Of a DNA stretch of 12,827 nucleotides, positions 12,106 to 12,827 are shown piece after piece. The notes beneath the pieces are model-generated. The model searched no databases. It worked only from the letters and a program-made list of their open reading frames with translations, and was not told the DNA's origin. How positions within the stretch are numbered: position 1 is the stretch's first letter; the number at the start of each line of letters is the position of its first letter. Source of the stretch: Candidatus Nomurabacteria bacterium (GTDB taxonomy: Bacteria; Patescibacteriota; Minisyncoccia; Phycocordibacterales; UBA9973). The stretch is from positions 1 to 12,827 of the forward strand of contig CALRFB010000016.1 in assembly GCA_943356455.1 (NCBI GenBank), written 5' to 3'. Position numbers and translations under genes: made by a program.

Positions 12106-12827
12106 AATAAAAAATCCTAAAGAAATCCAGATTTTACGACAAGGGGGCAAGCGCCTAGCTGCGATATTGGCAAAAGTTGCAAAAGCAGTGAAGCCAGGAG
12201 TAACAACATTAGAGCTTGATGCTCTGGCCCGAAAACTTATTGAAAAAGGTGGAGACACACCTTCTTTTCTAGACTACACCCCAGAGGGTATCAGTATGCC
12301 GTACCCAGCTGCGCTCTGCGTTTCTATCAATGAAGAAGTAGTGCATGGTATTCCAAGTAATCGAATGATCAAAGACGGTGATGTCGTGACTGTTGACCTT
12401 GGACTCATTCATAAGGGTATGTTTACAGATCATGCGACAACCGTTGCTGTCGGCAAAGCTGCTAAAGATAAAGATATAAAAAACCTGATCGCAGGCACAA
12501 AAAAAGCGATTGCTGCTGGTATCAAAGCTGCTACTCCAAAAGCCACAACGGGTGACATCGGGGCTGCTATTGAAAAAGTCCTACGAGCTCATAAGCTTGG
12601 TGTTGTAAAAGCATTGTCTGGTCATGGAGTCGGTCATGCTGTCCATGAAGAACCGTTTGTGCCAAATTACGGAAATCCGGGCACTGGGGTTTCGCTCGCA
12701 CCAGGTATGGTTATTGCCGTTGAACCGATGGCAACGCTTGGATCTGGGCGCGTTCGCGTTTTGGCGGACGAATATACTTATATTTCAAGCGACAAAAAAA
12801 CGGCGGCTCATTTCGAGCACACCGTTC
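12098..12827 (+). CDS. map: Methionine aminopeptidase, type I (partial, lacks only the extreme C-terminus)
   Basis: This metalloenzyme removes the initiator methionine from new proteins. I translated 243 codons from the ATG at 12098, which lies inside the end of adk (8-nt overlap). All five metal ligands expected from the E. coli enzyme are present: D100 (VTVDLG), D111 (FTDHAT), H176 (SGHGVGH), E209 (AVEPMA) and E240 (FEHT). The substrate-binding His83 (VVHGIP) and His183 (HEEP) are also there. There is no N-terminal zinc or SH3-binding extension, so it is the simple bacterial type Ia. The window ends a few codons before the expected stop. Translational coupling to adk is likely. Confidence 0.95.
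   Translation, partial: MARIKNPKEIQILRQGGKRLAAILAKVAKAVKPGVTTLELDALARKLIEKGGDTPSFLDYTPEGISMPYPAALCVSINEEVVHGIPSNRMIKDGDVVTVDLGLIHKGMFTDHATTVAVGKAAKDKDIKNLIAGTKKAIAAGIKAATPKATTGDIGAAIEKVLRAHKLGVVKALSGHGVGHAVHEEPFVPNYGNPGTGVSLAPGMVIAVEPMATLGSGRVRVLADEYTYISSDKKTAAHFEHTV

Noticed and set aside
1..12827. CRISPR arrays, tRNA or rRNA genes, insertion sequences, integrase or attachment sites
   Set aside because: I saw no regularly spaced repeats, no tRNA cloverleaf pattern, no transposase or integrase motifs, and no flanking direct repeats around the sigma cassette.

Overview
This looks like chromosomal DNA from a member of the Candidate Phyla Radiation (Patescibacteria), probably Parcubacteria-like. 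The evidence is a ribosomal-protein cluster of streamlined but well-conserved genes, no rpmD (L30) between rpsE and rplO, a zinc-type S14, almost no recognisable Shine-Dalgarno sites, and short AT-rich spacers. The lineage is an inference from gene content; no marker phylogeny could be run. The genetic code looks standard: all confident genes read through without in-frame TGA.

Layout. 1-1779 (minus strand): an ABC polysaccharide exporter pair, with the ATPase (Wzt-like) cut by the left edge. 1887-2273 (plus): a small integral-membrane DgkA/undecaprenol kinase-family protein, divergent from the exporter. 2322-5793: a promoter followed by rpsS-rplV-rpsC-rplP-rpsQ-rplN-rplX-rplE, closed by a bidirectional terminator. 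5866-7398: a cassette that splits the canonical rplE-rpsN junction, made of an ECF-like sigma factor on the opposite strand, a divergent single-pass membrane protein of unknown function, and a 69-codon ORF. 7400-10141: a second ribosomal promoter embedded in the cassette's terminator, a structured leader of about 145 nt, then rpsN-rpsH-rplF-rplR-rpsE-rplO. 10174-11483: secY with its own promoter and terminator. 11486-12827: adk and map, overlapping by 8 nt; map is cut by the right edge just before its stop.

How the parts work together. The core encodes ribosome assembly and membrane-protein export (SecY), plus nucleotide kinase and N-terminal methionine removal functions that classically travel with the spc operon. 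The exporter and DgkA-like kinase suggest cell-surface glycan or lipid-carrier metabolism. The region has been broken into several transcription units. The S10-operon half that normally precedes rpsS is not here, L29 is missing from its usual slot, and the spc operon is divided by the sigma-factor cassette and given a new promoter and leader.

The most interesting points are the sigma cassette inside the spc operon, the promoter whose -10 lies in the loop of a terminator hairpin, the foldable rpsN leader, and a repeated pattern of (often TGn-extended) -10 boxes 6-8 nt before start codons, which suggests leaderless mRNAs.
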